A DNA stretch of 64,000 nucleotides from Aradus depressus (lineage: Eukaryota; Arthropoda; Insecta; Hemiptera; Aradidae). Each line of letters begins with the position of its first letter. Position 1 is the first letter of the stretch. The stretch covers positions 35,853,087 to 35,917,086 of the forward strand of contig OY759216.1 of NCBI GenBank assembly GCA_963662175.1, in the 5' to 3' direction. This document shows positions 1 through 10,759 of this stretch, one piece after another. Under the pieces are notes generated by a model. The model made no database searches, was not told where the DNA came from, and saw only the letters and a program-made list of their open reading frames with translations. A program made the position numbers and the translations under genes.

Positions 1-200
1 TAGTATTCAATAATTGACTTACATAGGGGCTCCTAAATCCTCATACTAAATTTTGTGTTGATAAATTTACTATATACGCAGTTACTAGTGTTTTTGAATT
101 CAGCCCACACCCTTAACCCCCCTCTTAGCTTCAACTCATATCGCTGAAATTTTACGAGTATTTTCTCATGTGGTTTAGACTTATATATGTAATTTCATAT
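1..200. repeat. Dispersed repeat family D, left-edge copy
   Basis: This stretch shares long blocks with 37190-37400 and 52400-52570, for example cctcatactaaattttg followed by a gttgata or atcgata block and a C-rich stretch. Related, more diverged copies lie at 3400-3860, 27355-27800 and 44090-44560. No coding potential, terminal repeats or poly(A) tail are visible, so the class of this family is unknown. Confidence 0.55.
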
Positions 201-261
201 TCATAAGAAATACATTTTCAAATAGAAATAAAAGACGTTGTCTTCCCACTGTTTTATTTAT

Positions 262-303
262 ACCAGAACCGGTTTTCGACGCAACAGCGTCATCATCAGT
301 GGT
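262..303 (-). ncRNA. Hammerhead ribozyme motif, left arm
   Basis: On the minus strand the conserved core CTGATGA (293-299) is followed by one T, a perfect 5-bp stem II (GACGC/GCGTC) with loop TGTT, then GAAA. Next come a palindromic stem III of three pairs (ACC/GGT), the cleavage dinucleotide TC, and TGGT, which pairs with ACCA before the core as stem I. All core bases match the hammerhead consensus. The loopless stem III matches the minimal, dimer-active type I ribozymes of Penelope-like elements. Activity is inferred. Confidence 0.75.
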
Positions 304-376
304 TCATCCCACCCACACAGCACAGTGGTTGGAAGATAACTGGCCAGTTGATCACTGTGCTGTGTGGATGGGATGA

Positions 377-418
377 ACCACTGATGATGACGCTGTTGCG
401 TCGAAAACCGCTTCTGGT
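377..418 (+). ncRNA. Hammerhead ribozyme motif, right arm (stem III variant)
   Basis: This is the inverted partner of the motif at 262-303. The core CTGATGA (381-387), stem II (389-393 with 398-402) and GAAA (403-406) are intact. Stem III reads ACC/GCT instead of ACC/GGT because of one G-to-C change at 411, so the three-pair stem is weakened. It may be less active or inactive. Confidence 0.65.
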
Positions 419-508
419 ATAAATAAAACAGTGGGAAGACAACGTCTTTTATTTCTATTAGAAATCTAGTCCCACAACATCTTACTATCACATATGAAAT
501 ACATTTTC

Positions 509-841
509 TGTATGTTCCATCTTCACAGAAAAATGACAACATATTTCAACCAAACTTCATATTTTGAATCTGCCTATTCAGGAATAACATTTAGAATAAC
601 TAATAAGTTATATGTAATTTCAAAATCACTTATTAGAGAGAGACTGACCTGGAGACAGTAAACGCTATTTCATGTTTTTTTCAGTTACTATATGTAGACC
701 CTATGTGAACAAATCTTTGAAAATGACAACATATTTCTGAAATATCCTTACCTAAAGTTATTAACGGGTCGAAGTCAGGTAAGCTGCTAGTTTATGGTAT
801 ACAATCTCAACATTATATATTTATGAATGAATAATAAAAAG
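509..841. other. No gene seen
   Basis: AT-rich sequence without a convincing reading frame, tandem repeat or known element. Confidence 0.5.
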
Positions 842-1034
842 AATTTTTGGATAATATCTTAATAAATATTACTATGATTATTGGTAATAATATGTTAATA
901 AAAATATTTAAAGATAACAAAAATGTTTTTAGGGTTTATAGAAACTAAGAAGAGCACTAACAGTTTAATCTTAAAAATATTTTTGTTATTTTTAAAAACA
1001 TATTGCTAATATGCACTGTACATAAAGCCAAAAG

Positions 1035-1093
<59 letters not shown>

Positions 1094-1140
1094 ATTGCCA
1101 ATAATCATAATAATATTTATTTTAATATTATCCAAAAATC
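842..1140. mobile_element. AT-rich foldback element with an internal poly(A) tract
   Basis: Outer arms at 842-889 and 1091-1140 are inverted copies of each other with a few mismatches. A second inverted pair lies inside them (about 905-935 and 975-1007). A run of about 57 A (1035-1091) sits next to the right outer arm. The arms suggest a MITE. The A run is either a later insertion or expansion, or an assembly feature. Confidence 0.55.
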
Positions 1141-1799
1141 ATTTGGACTAACTGTTAGGCTTATTTAAATAAATAACGTACCAGGTTGACTTGATTCAGA
1201 CATCACATATGTAGCTGCCTTCAAATATCACTTCAATAGAAAAATATTATAAAAACTATTACTTTCCTACAGACTAATACAAAAAAAAAAAAAGAACAGA
1301 TCTAAACACAAATTGTTGCATTTGTTTTTAAAATTAGTTTTATTTATTTGCTTCTTCTGGAAACTTGTATGTATACGAAAGAAACTATGTATTATATTTA
1401 ATGAACATTTCCTTACGCGATCATATGCTTTCTTCATACTTTATCATAAGAAATTACAGTTTTCAGTTCTTCATTTTCTGAGTTCAGTTATATTTGACCA
1501 ACAGAGTATTTATTTGTTCTTGAATTATTTCATGAAATCATATATTTTTCAAATTTTATTTTAATTCTCTAATAGAAAAACTGTGACATTTTTCATGCTA
1601 CTCATCTTTTGGTTAATTCTGATTTAATGCTCTCACCCGGTTAGTAAAACCTATGAAAATTCTTTTCTTTATTTTATTTATTTTGAATATTTACAACCGG
1701 TAATATGACAAAAAAAATAAAATAAAATAAATCAAAATAATAAAAAAAAGTATAAGAAAATTATATACATGATTTCAAAATAATGGTCTATGTACAAAA
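1141..1799. other. No gene seen; AT-rich
   Basis: Very AT-rich, with an A-rich low-complexity patch at about 1708-1760. The open frame at 1313-1564 is a low-complexity translation of AT-rich DNA and is not supported as a gene. Confidence 0.5.
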
Positions 1800-1859
1800 C
1801 TATAACATATACAACAAAGTGAAAATATTAAATTTAAATAATAATAAACAATAACCCTC

Positions 1860-2110
1860 CAACATAATGGTGATAGGGGAGGCCGCGAAGGCTCGAGTGC
1901 CCTCTCGCCCCGTCAATGTCCAGCAGTGGAGACAGACCAAAAATAAGAGGAGAGCTGAAGGTGAGAGAAGTACATAAGGGGAGAACCTGGTCATCAACAG
2001 CACTCCCTAATATTTTTGCTAAATTATAGTAGCTGGTCTCTCAGCCGGACCGCCTCAGTCTTCGGGGGGATTATCTGGATGGGAATGGGATGACAAGCCT
2101 ACGGAAATTA
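1860..2110. repeat. Possible LINE 3'-end fragment
   Basis: A GC-richer island includes tgtccagcagtggaga at 1916-1931, which resembles a phrase common at the C-terminal or 3' end of several insect non-LTR retrotransposons. No reverse transcriptase is present. This is a weak, memory-based identification. Confidence 0.25.
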
Positions 2111-2198
2111 ATGCCATATTTTCATCTAACACAGTTTGGGGGGTCGTTCAAATAGAACTGACTCACGTTACTTTTCAAGTATTAGTTGTAGATAATAT

Positions 2199-2495
2199 TA
2201 GGTTGGGTTAGGTTTTATGACTCATGCCCGGGTTTTAACTACGAGGTCATATCGCCTACTACCAGACTCTGGTGGACATGAGCCCGACTCTACTGTGGGA
2301 GTCCTAAATTTTTATTCACCTAGGGCAGGGGTCTTTAATGAGTACCTGGCTCAGGACCATCGCTTAACGTCCCATCCGTAGGACGGCGCGCTTAAGTTTC
2401 CAGATAAAATAAACTAAGGACCTCGGTCGGGTTTCGAACCCACGTTCTTGAGCTCAGAAGGCAAGCACGCATACCACTGAGCTACCGGCGCTCTC
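2199..2495 (-). repeat. tRNA-derived SINE, minus orientation
   Basis: Read on the minus strand, the 5' head has a tRNA-like A box (gtagctcagtggta) and a B box (gggttcgaaaccc). A body of about 270 bp follows and ends in ttttatgac-type sequence with a tail of aacct/aaccc units. It belongs to the same family as the better-bounded copy at 41257-41599. Confidence 0.85.
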
Positions 2496-2840
2496 TTGTT
2501 GAGAATATCGTCTGTTTTTCGAGATACATGCCGAAAACCATCTTGAAATGTAATTTTGAAACACATATTTTTATATATGTTTCTTTGATTTACCCGAAAA
2601 CAACTAGTTCTATAGAAAAATTGATTCTTACCAAAATTATTCCTTATAAAATTTCCAATGCTAGAAAGCCTTTAGATTTTAAATACGGTCAATACGACAA
2701 AAGTTATAGCCCCCGGAAGAATATAAACTAAATGTCTATAAAGAATACATCTAAGTAATTTTTAAATCGTAACTCGGTATCTTTAATTTCATTTATTCAA
2801 TATTATTGAATAAATGAAATTAAAATATACATATATATAT
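2496..2840. other. No gene seen
   Basis: AT-rich sequence. The plus-strand frame at 2528-2731 has no recognisable domain, no splice context and low-complexity composition. A short inverted AT repeat lies at about 2790-2825. Confidence 0.45.
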
Positions 2841-3192
2841 AGAGGGCGCCGGTAGCTCAGTGGTAAGCGTGCTTTACTTCTGAGCTCAAGTATGTGGGTT
2901 CGTAACCCGACCGAGGCCCTTAGTTTATTTTATCTGGGAGGTAAAATAAACTTAAGCACGCCGTCCTTCGGATGGGACGTTAAGCGATGGTCCCGAGCCT
3001 GTACAATGTCAGGTACTCGTTAAAGACCCCTACCCTAGATGAATGAAAATTTAGGGTAGGCAAAATTTAGGACTCCCACAGTAGAGTCGGGCTCATGTCC
3101 ACCAGAGTGACGAAAGAGCACTCTGGTAGTAGGCGATATGACCTCGTAGTTAAAGCCCGGGCATGAGTCATAAAACCAAACCAACCCAAATC
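2841..3192 (+). repeat. tRNA-derived SINE
   Basis: Full-length head (agagggcgccggtagctcag), B box with one change, and body ending in a degenerate aaccaaaccaaccc tail. Inside the body an inverted repeat (ccagag...ctctgg) around gacgaaagag could form a hairpin. Confidence 0.85.
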
Positions 3193-3399
3193 GTAACTCA
3201 TAGCAACGAACTTTAAGATATGGTTTATGAATTGGTAGTTTTTTTTTAAAAATTATAAAAATTAAGAAAGATATACGTGATATGGCCATTACAGATATAG
3301 ATTCGTTGTCCATTCGAAAAAAATAAAAATAAATAAAAGATTCACTTTATTATGAACCCTAAGAAAATCATAGATGAATAACCAGCAATCTACTTCCCC

Positions 3400-3860
3400 A
3401 GATCTAATTATTTGTATTTAATTTTTGACTGTTTCTCTAAACCCTTTCTCCGCTTCCGTCAATTTGACTGAAAATCAATAGATTTTACTCAGGAACCTCA
3501 AAACTTCTCAATTCTCGTATAATATTTCGTGTCGATACATTCATTAGACTTTTTGAGTTTAACTCTCCTTCTCGGATCCCCCTCTTCTCTTTGGCCGATC
3601 CGGCTGAAAATCGAAAGTTGTCGTCCTCGTGAATTTTTAGACACACATTACAATTTCCTGCCATTATCTTCATTTTCTATCGGTCGTTATCGTATTCACA
3701 GACATACACTGGGACGGAAAATACTTTTCTTTTCATCCTTGGATTTAGGGAGAAACATAAAATTTCGGAGGAAACTCAACATCAAATTTCTAATGAATCA
3801 CGAAACTTCCCCTACATCCCTTCCTCTTTATCTAGAGGAAACATTCTATTTATACATTCA
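3400..3860. repeat. Dispersed repeat family D, diverged copy
   Basis: It contains the recurring modules gaaaatcaatag, tttcgtgtcgatacattca and a ctc-rich block, shared with 27355-27800 and 44090-44560. Frames crossing it on both strands (3485-3673, 3529-3876) are repeat sequence, not supported genes. Confidence 0.45.
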
Positions 3861-3934
3861 CTTTTCTAACTCATGAAAAATGTCTTATTAACTGAAAGAC
3901 TTGCAAGGAATCTACAAAGAATCATTCTACTTAC

Positions 3935-6900
3935 TGAAACTTTTATTTTAGATTTGGCTTCAGCCAGTTCTTGACGAAGACCCTCTGTAATGATTCTAAC
4001 AGCGTTTTTGGTGGCATTGTAAACATGTTTGCCAAGGCCTTCAGGAATACCATGTCCTGAAATACTGCAAAGAGAAAATGCTATTTGTTTACTGTCACAT
4101 CAAGAAAACAACAATATTTTAAAGCATTTGAACACATTAAACCAGAAAACTGAACACATTAAACCAGAAAATCAAATTCCGGAGTTTTAAATGAAAATAA
4201 ATGATGTTCGGAGTGTCTGTCGGTCACAACTTTTTGATTCTTTCCGCTTTAATGAAGTTCAGAAGTATATAAGAGAACAAAATATTACAGGTAATTGTAC
4301 TAATCACTCCCATTAATTTTTTCCAGGTTTAATTTGTTACTGCCTATTTTTAAACTATATAGTTCTAGAGATACGCTGAATATTTCAATTGTTACATTGA
4401 AGGCCTTTCAGGGGCCAAGCCAGGGCCCCCCTGGCCAGAGAAAAAAAACAAGATAAAAATTAAATAAACTAAAAAAATAGTTTTTATTGAAAATGGATTG
4501 CTCAGGATCTTCAAATTTCCCGTGCATCTGATTCCTAAATCAGCAATCAGCTGTTACATAAATGTACATGTACAAAACAAGTCATATTACATTTATTTGA
4601 ATATATATATAAATTTGATCATCTCATTTCCTCACTCAAAATCGTCATTTATGTTATACTTTATACTCTAAAACTGATTTTACATGCGCAGTAAAAATGC
4701 AAAGCGCAGCAGCAGCAAATGCACGTTATTGGATGTGAGTCATTTAATTCTAAAAGCACAGAAACCACAGCGTGCATTTACTGCTGCTGCGCTTTGCATT
4801 TTTGCTGCTCATGTAAAGTCAACTTACGTATTTCAGTCAGTGGTTACCTCAGGGGGGGCTTCTAGAGGTCCGAGTCTCCCAAATTAATAACAAAAATGTG
4901 CAGCGCTAACCACGGAAACTGCGGGCTGTGCCCCCGGGAGTCTATACCCCCCACCCTCGTAGCTTAACTTTGGCTCCCCATGCTCAAAATCCTGACTATA
5001 CCCCTAAGGCCTTTAATATGTTGTCACTTCCACAATTCGAAGAAAGAAAAAAAAAAAAGGCAATAGACTTATTGAAGAATTCATTAGTAGTTCGCCATAG
5101 TGCCGCCAAGCATAAAATAATCTTAAGCGAAGGAAGCAGACGGTTTCTCTGCATCCAGAAATTTGAGGACCCCCCACGTCCACATGTACGCTAGTAACAA
5201 ATTTTTTTTTCAAAATGATTAATTAATGGACTAGTTTTCACTTCCCATCAATGGAACGTTTTTGAAATTAAAGAAATAGAAACAATTATCCCATCCTCTT
5301 CATAAAACTATTCTACCAATTTCATCAAAAAAAGGTTCGTTCGGAAGTTTCCCACTGATAGGGATTTTTCATTCTATCAGAATTCAAGCAATTTTTTTTA
5401 TCATCAAAATTGTTCACATTAGAGAGGGAAGGACACATTTCCCCTTCTCACGTTGTCGTTTCAAAAACTAAAAATGAACAAAATATATATTCTGATTCTG
5501 TCCATCATTATTTTTATTTGATATACCCACATTTTTTTATTTCCACATATATAGAGTAGATATAATATTGTTATTTTTATAATCTCTTTAAAACTTATTT
5601 ACCTGCTGATGTTGATGATGTACCCATCGTCGATACCACTTTTCTTCATCAGGGACAGAGCTTCGCGAGAAGTAATGCCCAATCCTATCACGTTTAGATC
5701 AAACATTGTTCTCCAAATCTTAGTGTCACATTCTACCAAAAAATGACATTCACAGATTAATAGATACATAGGTAACATTAATATAAAACATACTCTTCGC
5801 CAAGGACGTTAAGTCTTGTCCGCCTATGTCCCTGGCCGCCAATTCATCCCCTTCTAGACCACTTTGTCTAGTTACATTCTCCTAATTGCATATTGAAGGC
5901 ATATAAAATGATTGTGGCGAAAAATTGCATAGACTTTCATTAGAACTTAGCCATAATTAATGTAGCAAAATAAATTATTAGTAATAAATATTTAGTGAAA
6001 ATAAAGACAAATACCTGCAACTTGAGTGTTAATGGCAGTTCCTGCATTATTGACAAGAACATGTACCGCACCCAGGTTGTCTGCCGTCCACTTAAACAGT
6101 CTCACTATGTCTTCCTCTTTAGTGATGTCAGTCACCACTGGATGAATACGGCCTTTGGACTTTTTCTGCAACTCCTGGTTATAAAAAAAAATCAGAATTG
6201 GAGCAATTTTTTTGTTAGAATAAATTAATATTATGCCAGTTATTGGTTGGAACTGTTTTCTTTTGTTGTGACTTGAATGTGAAGAGGCCAAGTTTCATTC
6301 TCATCATTAAAGTTGTGCACAAAAGAAACAGATATGTAATAATCTAAAAACTGTTGTTCCGTGTACATTTGAGGCCACAGTGTGTATACTTAGTTCTGTA
6401 TCGTACTAATACTGAAAAATATTTTTGACGAGTGATTCAATCATTGTGTATGTAGGTAAGTTGGATATATAAATTGGACAGGAGGCTCCCCCCACTCTGC
6501 CAGTTGGAGCCATCCAGGGAGATAGACCTAGCAACATTATGTCACCCTATGAACTATAATAATAATTGTGCTGGCGCTAATGGCCTCTGCAGTCGATGCG
6601 CGTAATAAAAAAAATAATTAATATGTTTTCGAATATAATTTAATATTATGAGGGTGTGTACTGTGTGATAAATTGTGTTGTGTGCAAAAGAAACAGATAC
6701 GTAATCAGGGGCTTAGCCAGGATTTTGAGCAGAAGGGGAGGGGGGGGGGGGGGGGGGGGGCAAAGTTAGGCTACGAGGGTGGGGGGTATAGACTCCCGGG
6801 GGCACATCCCGCAGTTTCCATGGTTAGCGTTAAAGACTTTTTGTTATTAATTTGGGAGACTCGGACCTCTAGAAGCTCCCCCTGAGGTAACCACTGACTG

Positions 6901-7862
6901 TAATAAGTTGACTTTACATGAGCAGCAAAAATGCAAAGCGTAGCTGCAGCAAATGCACGCTGTGGTTTCTGTGCTTTTAAAATTAAATGACACACACCCA
7001 ATAGCGTGCATTTGCGTATAAAGTATAACATAAATGACGATATAAGTTAAATGATCGAATTCATATATATTTAAATAAATGTAATATGACTTGTTTTGTA
7101 CGTGTACATTTATGTAACAGCTAATTGCTGTTTTAGGAATCAGACGCACGGGAAATTTGAAGATCCTATTGGTAACTTGCAAGCAATCCATTTTTAATAA
7201 AAACTATTTTTTTAGTTTATTTAATTTTTATCATGATATTTTGCTATGACCAGGGCGGGCACTCGCCCTTGTATGTAATAATATAAAAACTGTTGTACCG
7301 AGTACATTTGAGGCCACAGTGTATATACTTAGTGCTATATCGTACTAATGATGAAAAATATTATTGAAGGGTGGTTCAGTCATTGTGTATGTAGGTAAGT
7401 CGATATATATATAAATTGATATATGACATTGATATATATATGTAAATGATTTATATATATTTAATTATGGCGAAATAAATATTGTTCAATTTGGTTGTGC
7501 GGTCTTAAACACACATACGTATTTTTTTATTTTTTTGTTATATCAAGAGGCACAAAGTCATTCCAAGGGACAATATAGGTGATATTTCTGTAGACTCTCA
7601 CACAAATTCAACATTTCGAATTGCATTTGGTGCATATAAAAGCAATTACTGTTATATAATGTTTTTGACAGAGAAAACGAATGGTTTCAGGTGATTCTTA
7701 TTTGTAAGTAGTCTACAGAGGTGTACTCACCTCCAGTCGGTCCTTTCTTCGTCCTGCTGCCACCACCTGAAGTCCTTCCTCGGCCAGTCTCTCTGCTATC
7801 GCCCTCCCTATCCCTGCAGTCGCTCCTGTCACGATAGCTACCTTACCTGACCAACGTTCCAT
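3935..7862 (-). CDS. Short-chain dehydrogenase/reductase, DHRS11-like, copy A (3' exons not in window)
   Basis: NADP-dependent oxidoreductase of the classical SDR family, closest in motif pattern to DHRS11 and insect farnesol dehydrogenases. The substrate cannot be read from sequence. Four exons are visible: 7731-7862 (start ATG at 7862), 6015-6174, 5603-5732 and 3935-4064. All are bounded by AG/GT and phases agree. Together they encode residues 1-184: the cofactor loop TGATAGIG near residue 12, NNAG at 86-89, Asn111, the catalytic Ser143, and Y156-N-A-T-K160. The last two exons, present in copy B, were not found between 1 and 3934. They lie beyond the left edge or are lost. Exons 1 and 2 are almost identical to copy B, while exons 3 and 4 differ much more. 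The introns hold two hAT MITE copies. Confidence 0.9.
4409..5006. mobile_element. hAT-type MITE, copy 1
   Basis: A perfect 8-bp target duplication, aggccttt, flanks the unit (4401-4408 and 5007-5014). Ends read CAGGGG...CCCCTA, typical of hAT elements. It lies in an intron of the SDR copy A gene. Inside, 4694-4725 and 4770-4802 form a strong inverted repeat rich in gcagcagc/gctgctgc. The same unit occurs in opposite orientation at 6706-7271. Frames crossing it are not genes. Confidence 0.85.
6312..7420. repeat. Local duplication, second copy split by a MITE
   Basis: The segment 6312-6478 recurs as 6675-6705 joined to 7272-7420. Both contain the cacaaaagaaacagata and gtacatttgaggccacagtg blocks. 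The first copy is uninterrupted, while the second holds the MITE at 6706-7271. The duplication therefore predates that insertion. Confidence 0.8.
6706..7271. mobile_element. hAT-type MITE, copy 2 (inverted to copy 1)
   Basis: Terminal CAGGGGC...GCCCTTG with 8-bp flanks tacgtaat (6698-6705) and tatgtaat (7272-7279), one mismatch. The uninterrupted duplicate at about 6331-6340 reads tatgtaat, which is the empty target site. The element includes a 21-G run at 6740-6760 that copy 1 lacks. Confidence 0.85.
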
Positions 7863-8447
7863 CTTGCACACTAAGTAGAATCAACACAACTCTGCTACTG
7901 ACTAAGGGAAGAGGACTAGTGAACACAGAGTTGGCGCATCCAAGGATAGTTTCCCCCACCATCTCTACTCACTCCCTTACTCTACCAACATATTGGGTAT
8001 TTTATACAATTTTTAGGGACATCGGTAAATGTAGAACTATATATTTTACTCAATTTTAAAATTTATCATATCTAATTTAAAAACCAATATAGACAACTAG
8101 GGCGTATATATAATTTTCAAGATGGGGGAAAGTTCCACTATCTGTTATTTTTTTAATGTATAGGTATTAATTAATAATCTTCTTTGTAAATAAACTGCAA
8201 GAGGGGGGCTGAAAACTATTTGTTTTTTATCCGTTTCAGATTAAACCCCTAATTAAGACCCTACAACTAGTGTTTAGTATTAATGTAAGTTTCCAAACAA
8301 ACATACAAACCTCTTTATTTTACCATCAAGAGAAAGAGGCCGTTCATAAATTACAATGAGCAGTTAAACAAAAACAAAACAAATAATAATAGTATAAAAT
8401 GTAACAATAAGTCTTATATTCTTAAAAGAGATAGATACTTATTATGG
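7863..8447. other. Upstream region of SDR copy A
   Basis: On the minus strand a TATAAAAT box lies at 7999-8006, about 140 bp upstream of the start codon at 7862, and could serve as promoter. The rest is AT-rich and holds no gene that I can support. Confidence 0.4.
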
Positions 8448-8454
8448 TTCATTA

Positions 8455-8566
8455 CAACCTAGACATTAACTACGAGGTCACAAAAGCTTATTACCAAAGC
8501 GCTCTTTCGTCTCTCTGGTAGACATGAGCCCTACTGTGGGAGTCCCAAATTTTGCTTACATAGATT
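8455..8566 (-). repeat. SINE fragment (3' half)
   Basis: It matches the SINE body (tactacgaggtca, ctctggtagacatgagcc, ctgtgggagtcc) with some changes. Head and tail are missing. Confidence 0.65.
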
Positions 8567-8578
8567 TATTCTCTTGTT

Positions 8579-9257
8579 GCCTCTAGTCTCATAGTTCTTG
8601 GCACCGTTTACAAAACAAAAGAAATCTAATGACAATCTATGAGTCGGTGAGGACCATGATCCAGTGGAAGTTCCAATCTACAATGTTTAATACTACATTA
8701 CTTTTTCTAATTTACTTCTCTTTTTCATATTATTATTCATTACTGAACAAGGACAGGGGTTGGTATTAATTCTAAGAGAGACTCTCAAGATTCAATGAGT
8801 TTAAATATAAGCCTTTTAGCCTCTAGTCTCATTGTTCTTGGCACCGTTTACAAAACAAAAGAAATTTAATGACAATCTATGAGTCGGTGAGGACCATGAT
8901 CCAATGGAAGTTCCAATCTACAATGTTTAATACTACATTACTTTTTCTAATTTACTTCTCTTTTTCATATTATTATTCATTACTGAACAAGGACAGGGGT
9001 TGGTATTAATTCTAAGAGAGACTCTCAAGATTCAATGAGTTTAAATATAAGCCTTTTAGCCTCTAGTCTCATTGTTCTTGGCACCGTTTACAAAACAAAA
9101 GAAATTTAATTACAATCTATGAGTCGGTGAGGACCATGATCCAATGGAAGTTCCAATCTACAATGTTTAATACTACATTACTTTTTCTAATTTACTTCTC
9201 TTTGTCATATTATTATTCATTACTGAACAAGGACAGGGGTTGGTATTAATTCTAACA
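8579..9257. repeat. 240-bp tandem repeat, 2.8 copies
   Basis: The unit beginning gcctctagtctca starts at 8579, 8819 and 9059, giving an exact 240-bp period. The third copy stops near 9255. Copies differ by only a few bases (for example tctcatag versus tctcattg; tttttc versus tttgtc), so the array is young. No reading frame spans it. Confidence 0.9.
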
Positions 9258-9442
9258 TTGAAGTAACTAACGTTTCTCTGGGAGTCACGAAACTACGGAC
9301 GTGTCCAAGACGTAGTTCATACGGCTAGCCTTTTACTGCCATGACTGTGCCACAAGTGACCTAGACAATCGGTCTTCTAACCCCTCACCCTAGAAGAGAA
9401 TGGTGCGGGAGCTGGCTCCCTCCCTCATGACAGTCCTAGGTT

Positions 9443-9850
9443 GAACATTTGACGAGGTTAGAATCAAAATGGTCCAAGTGACATTTTTGAAAAAAAAATT
9501 TTAAGTGCATAATCGGTGAAATAATAGTTCTGTTAAGAAAAAAAGTTGTACAAGTGAAATCCTAGCCAGTGCTGAGATCTAGTCACTAGGCAAATCACTT
9601 ATTCCATTTTGGTGACATGAAAAAGTACCTAACTTAAACATATCAATAGTGACCTTGAAATTAAGATTTTTATTCAATTTTATGGTTTGCTAACAGCCAC
9701 TTTCACCGTAAAAGCGAAAGAAAAAAAATTTATAAATTATAGATTTTTTAAACCAAATAAGAACTTAATGCATCAGTTAAGCACAGTTTCTTCAGTGTTT
9801 TAAAAATGTCACTTAGACCACTTTGATTCTAACCCCGTCATTTGTAATGG
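9443..9850. mobile_element. MITE-like element with about 45-bp terminal inverted repeats
   Basis: 9446-9492 (ggttagaatcaaaatggtcc...) is the inverse of about 9800-9845 with a few mismatches. The interior of about 310 bp is AT-rich and non-coding. The exact ends and target duplication could not be fixed, so the superfamily is unknown. Confidence 0.6.
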
Positions 9851-10636
9851 TATTTTATATATTTCAATAAAATCTAGAGAGGCCTTTGAAAAAATGTGAT
9901 ACATCTCCATCCCCTCAGTATAAACAAATATCGGTTGCATCCTGGCTTATGATAGGTAATTTTAACATATTTTGCAAATTTTAATAATTTGGCCTCTAAA
10001 AGTTATGCATCTCTTGTACACTACAAAGGTTTTTTTTCTTTTTTTTTCCAGAAATTTTGTAAGTTTTAAGCTACCCCAGGGAATTATCTTTACCAAGCTA
10101 GATTAACATTGAAACATTGGTATAGTAGTTATGCCTGTCGAAAATGCTCAGAATCAACTTATTTTTCTATTGAAAACGTTGAAATTTCTTGCCAATGAGT
10201 ATTTAGGTTTAGGTTTCGTCTAAAGGCAAATACTAAGAAATTGCTTATCTTTTCAATATATTTATATTGTGGTTATAACTTCTAAAAGGACCCACTGATT
10301 TCGAGCGCAGAGAGGCGGTGAACTATGCTGTGAAACCCGCGCACCGTCTAGTTTTCTGTTTTTTCTAGCTAGACTCCGGACTCCCCTGCAGGAAATATAC
10401 CTAACTATTTTTAAGAAACTAGCTATCTTTAACGACCTAACGATAATTTCAGATACGAAGTCATTAATCACTTAACAGAAGACTTTATAATCTCTTCTGT
10501 TGTTTATTAAGAAAAGCGGAATTTTTATCTTGATGATAGCCTTGCTCTTGTTCTGTAATCTTTTTTTTTTTAAATAGTTTGTGGAAGGTCTCCTAATCAG
10601 AAAAGATTTTATAACAAACATAATGATAATGATTTA
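9851..10636. other. No gene seen
   Basis: AT-rich sequence without tandem repeats or a supported reading frame. The minus-strand frame at 10262-10471 has no recognisable features. Confidence 0.45.
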
Positions 10637-10759
10637 TCTATATTAATAAAGCTGAAACGGGGTTTGTTTGTTTGTTTGTATGTTTGTTCCAGCATCACGC
10701 CCAAACGGCTGGACGGATTTTTATGAAACTTCCCATGTAGCATCCCTATGAGCCCGATT

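Larger units (their letters stand above)
220..495. mobile_element. Inverted-repeat retroelement with hammerhead motifs (Penelope-LTR/retrozyme-like)
   Basis: Two near-perfect arms of about 107 bp (222-328 and 352-459) are inverted around a loop of about 24 bp. A 13-bp direct repeat, gaaatacattttc, flanks the unit at 207-219 and 496-508, as expected for a target-site duplication made by target-primed retroposition. Each arm carries a hammerhead-ribozyme sequence reading outward from the centre. Penelope-like elements and retrozymes are the known retroelements that carry such ribozymes in terminal repeats. No protein is encoded, so the unit would be non-autonomous. A two-copy inverted LTR fragment of a Penelope-like element is the best guess. 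Confidence 0.7.

Noticed and set aside
258..542. 94-codon minus-strand frame
   Set aside because: It runs through the inverted-repeat element and hammerhead arms, with no protein signature.
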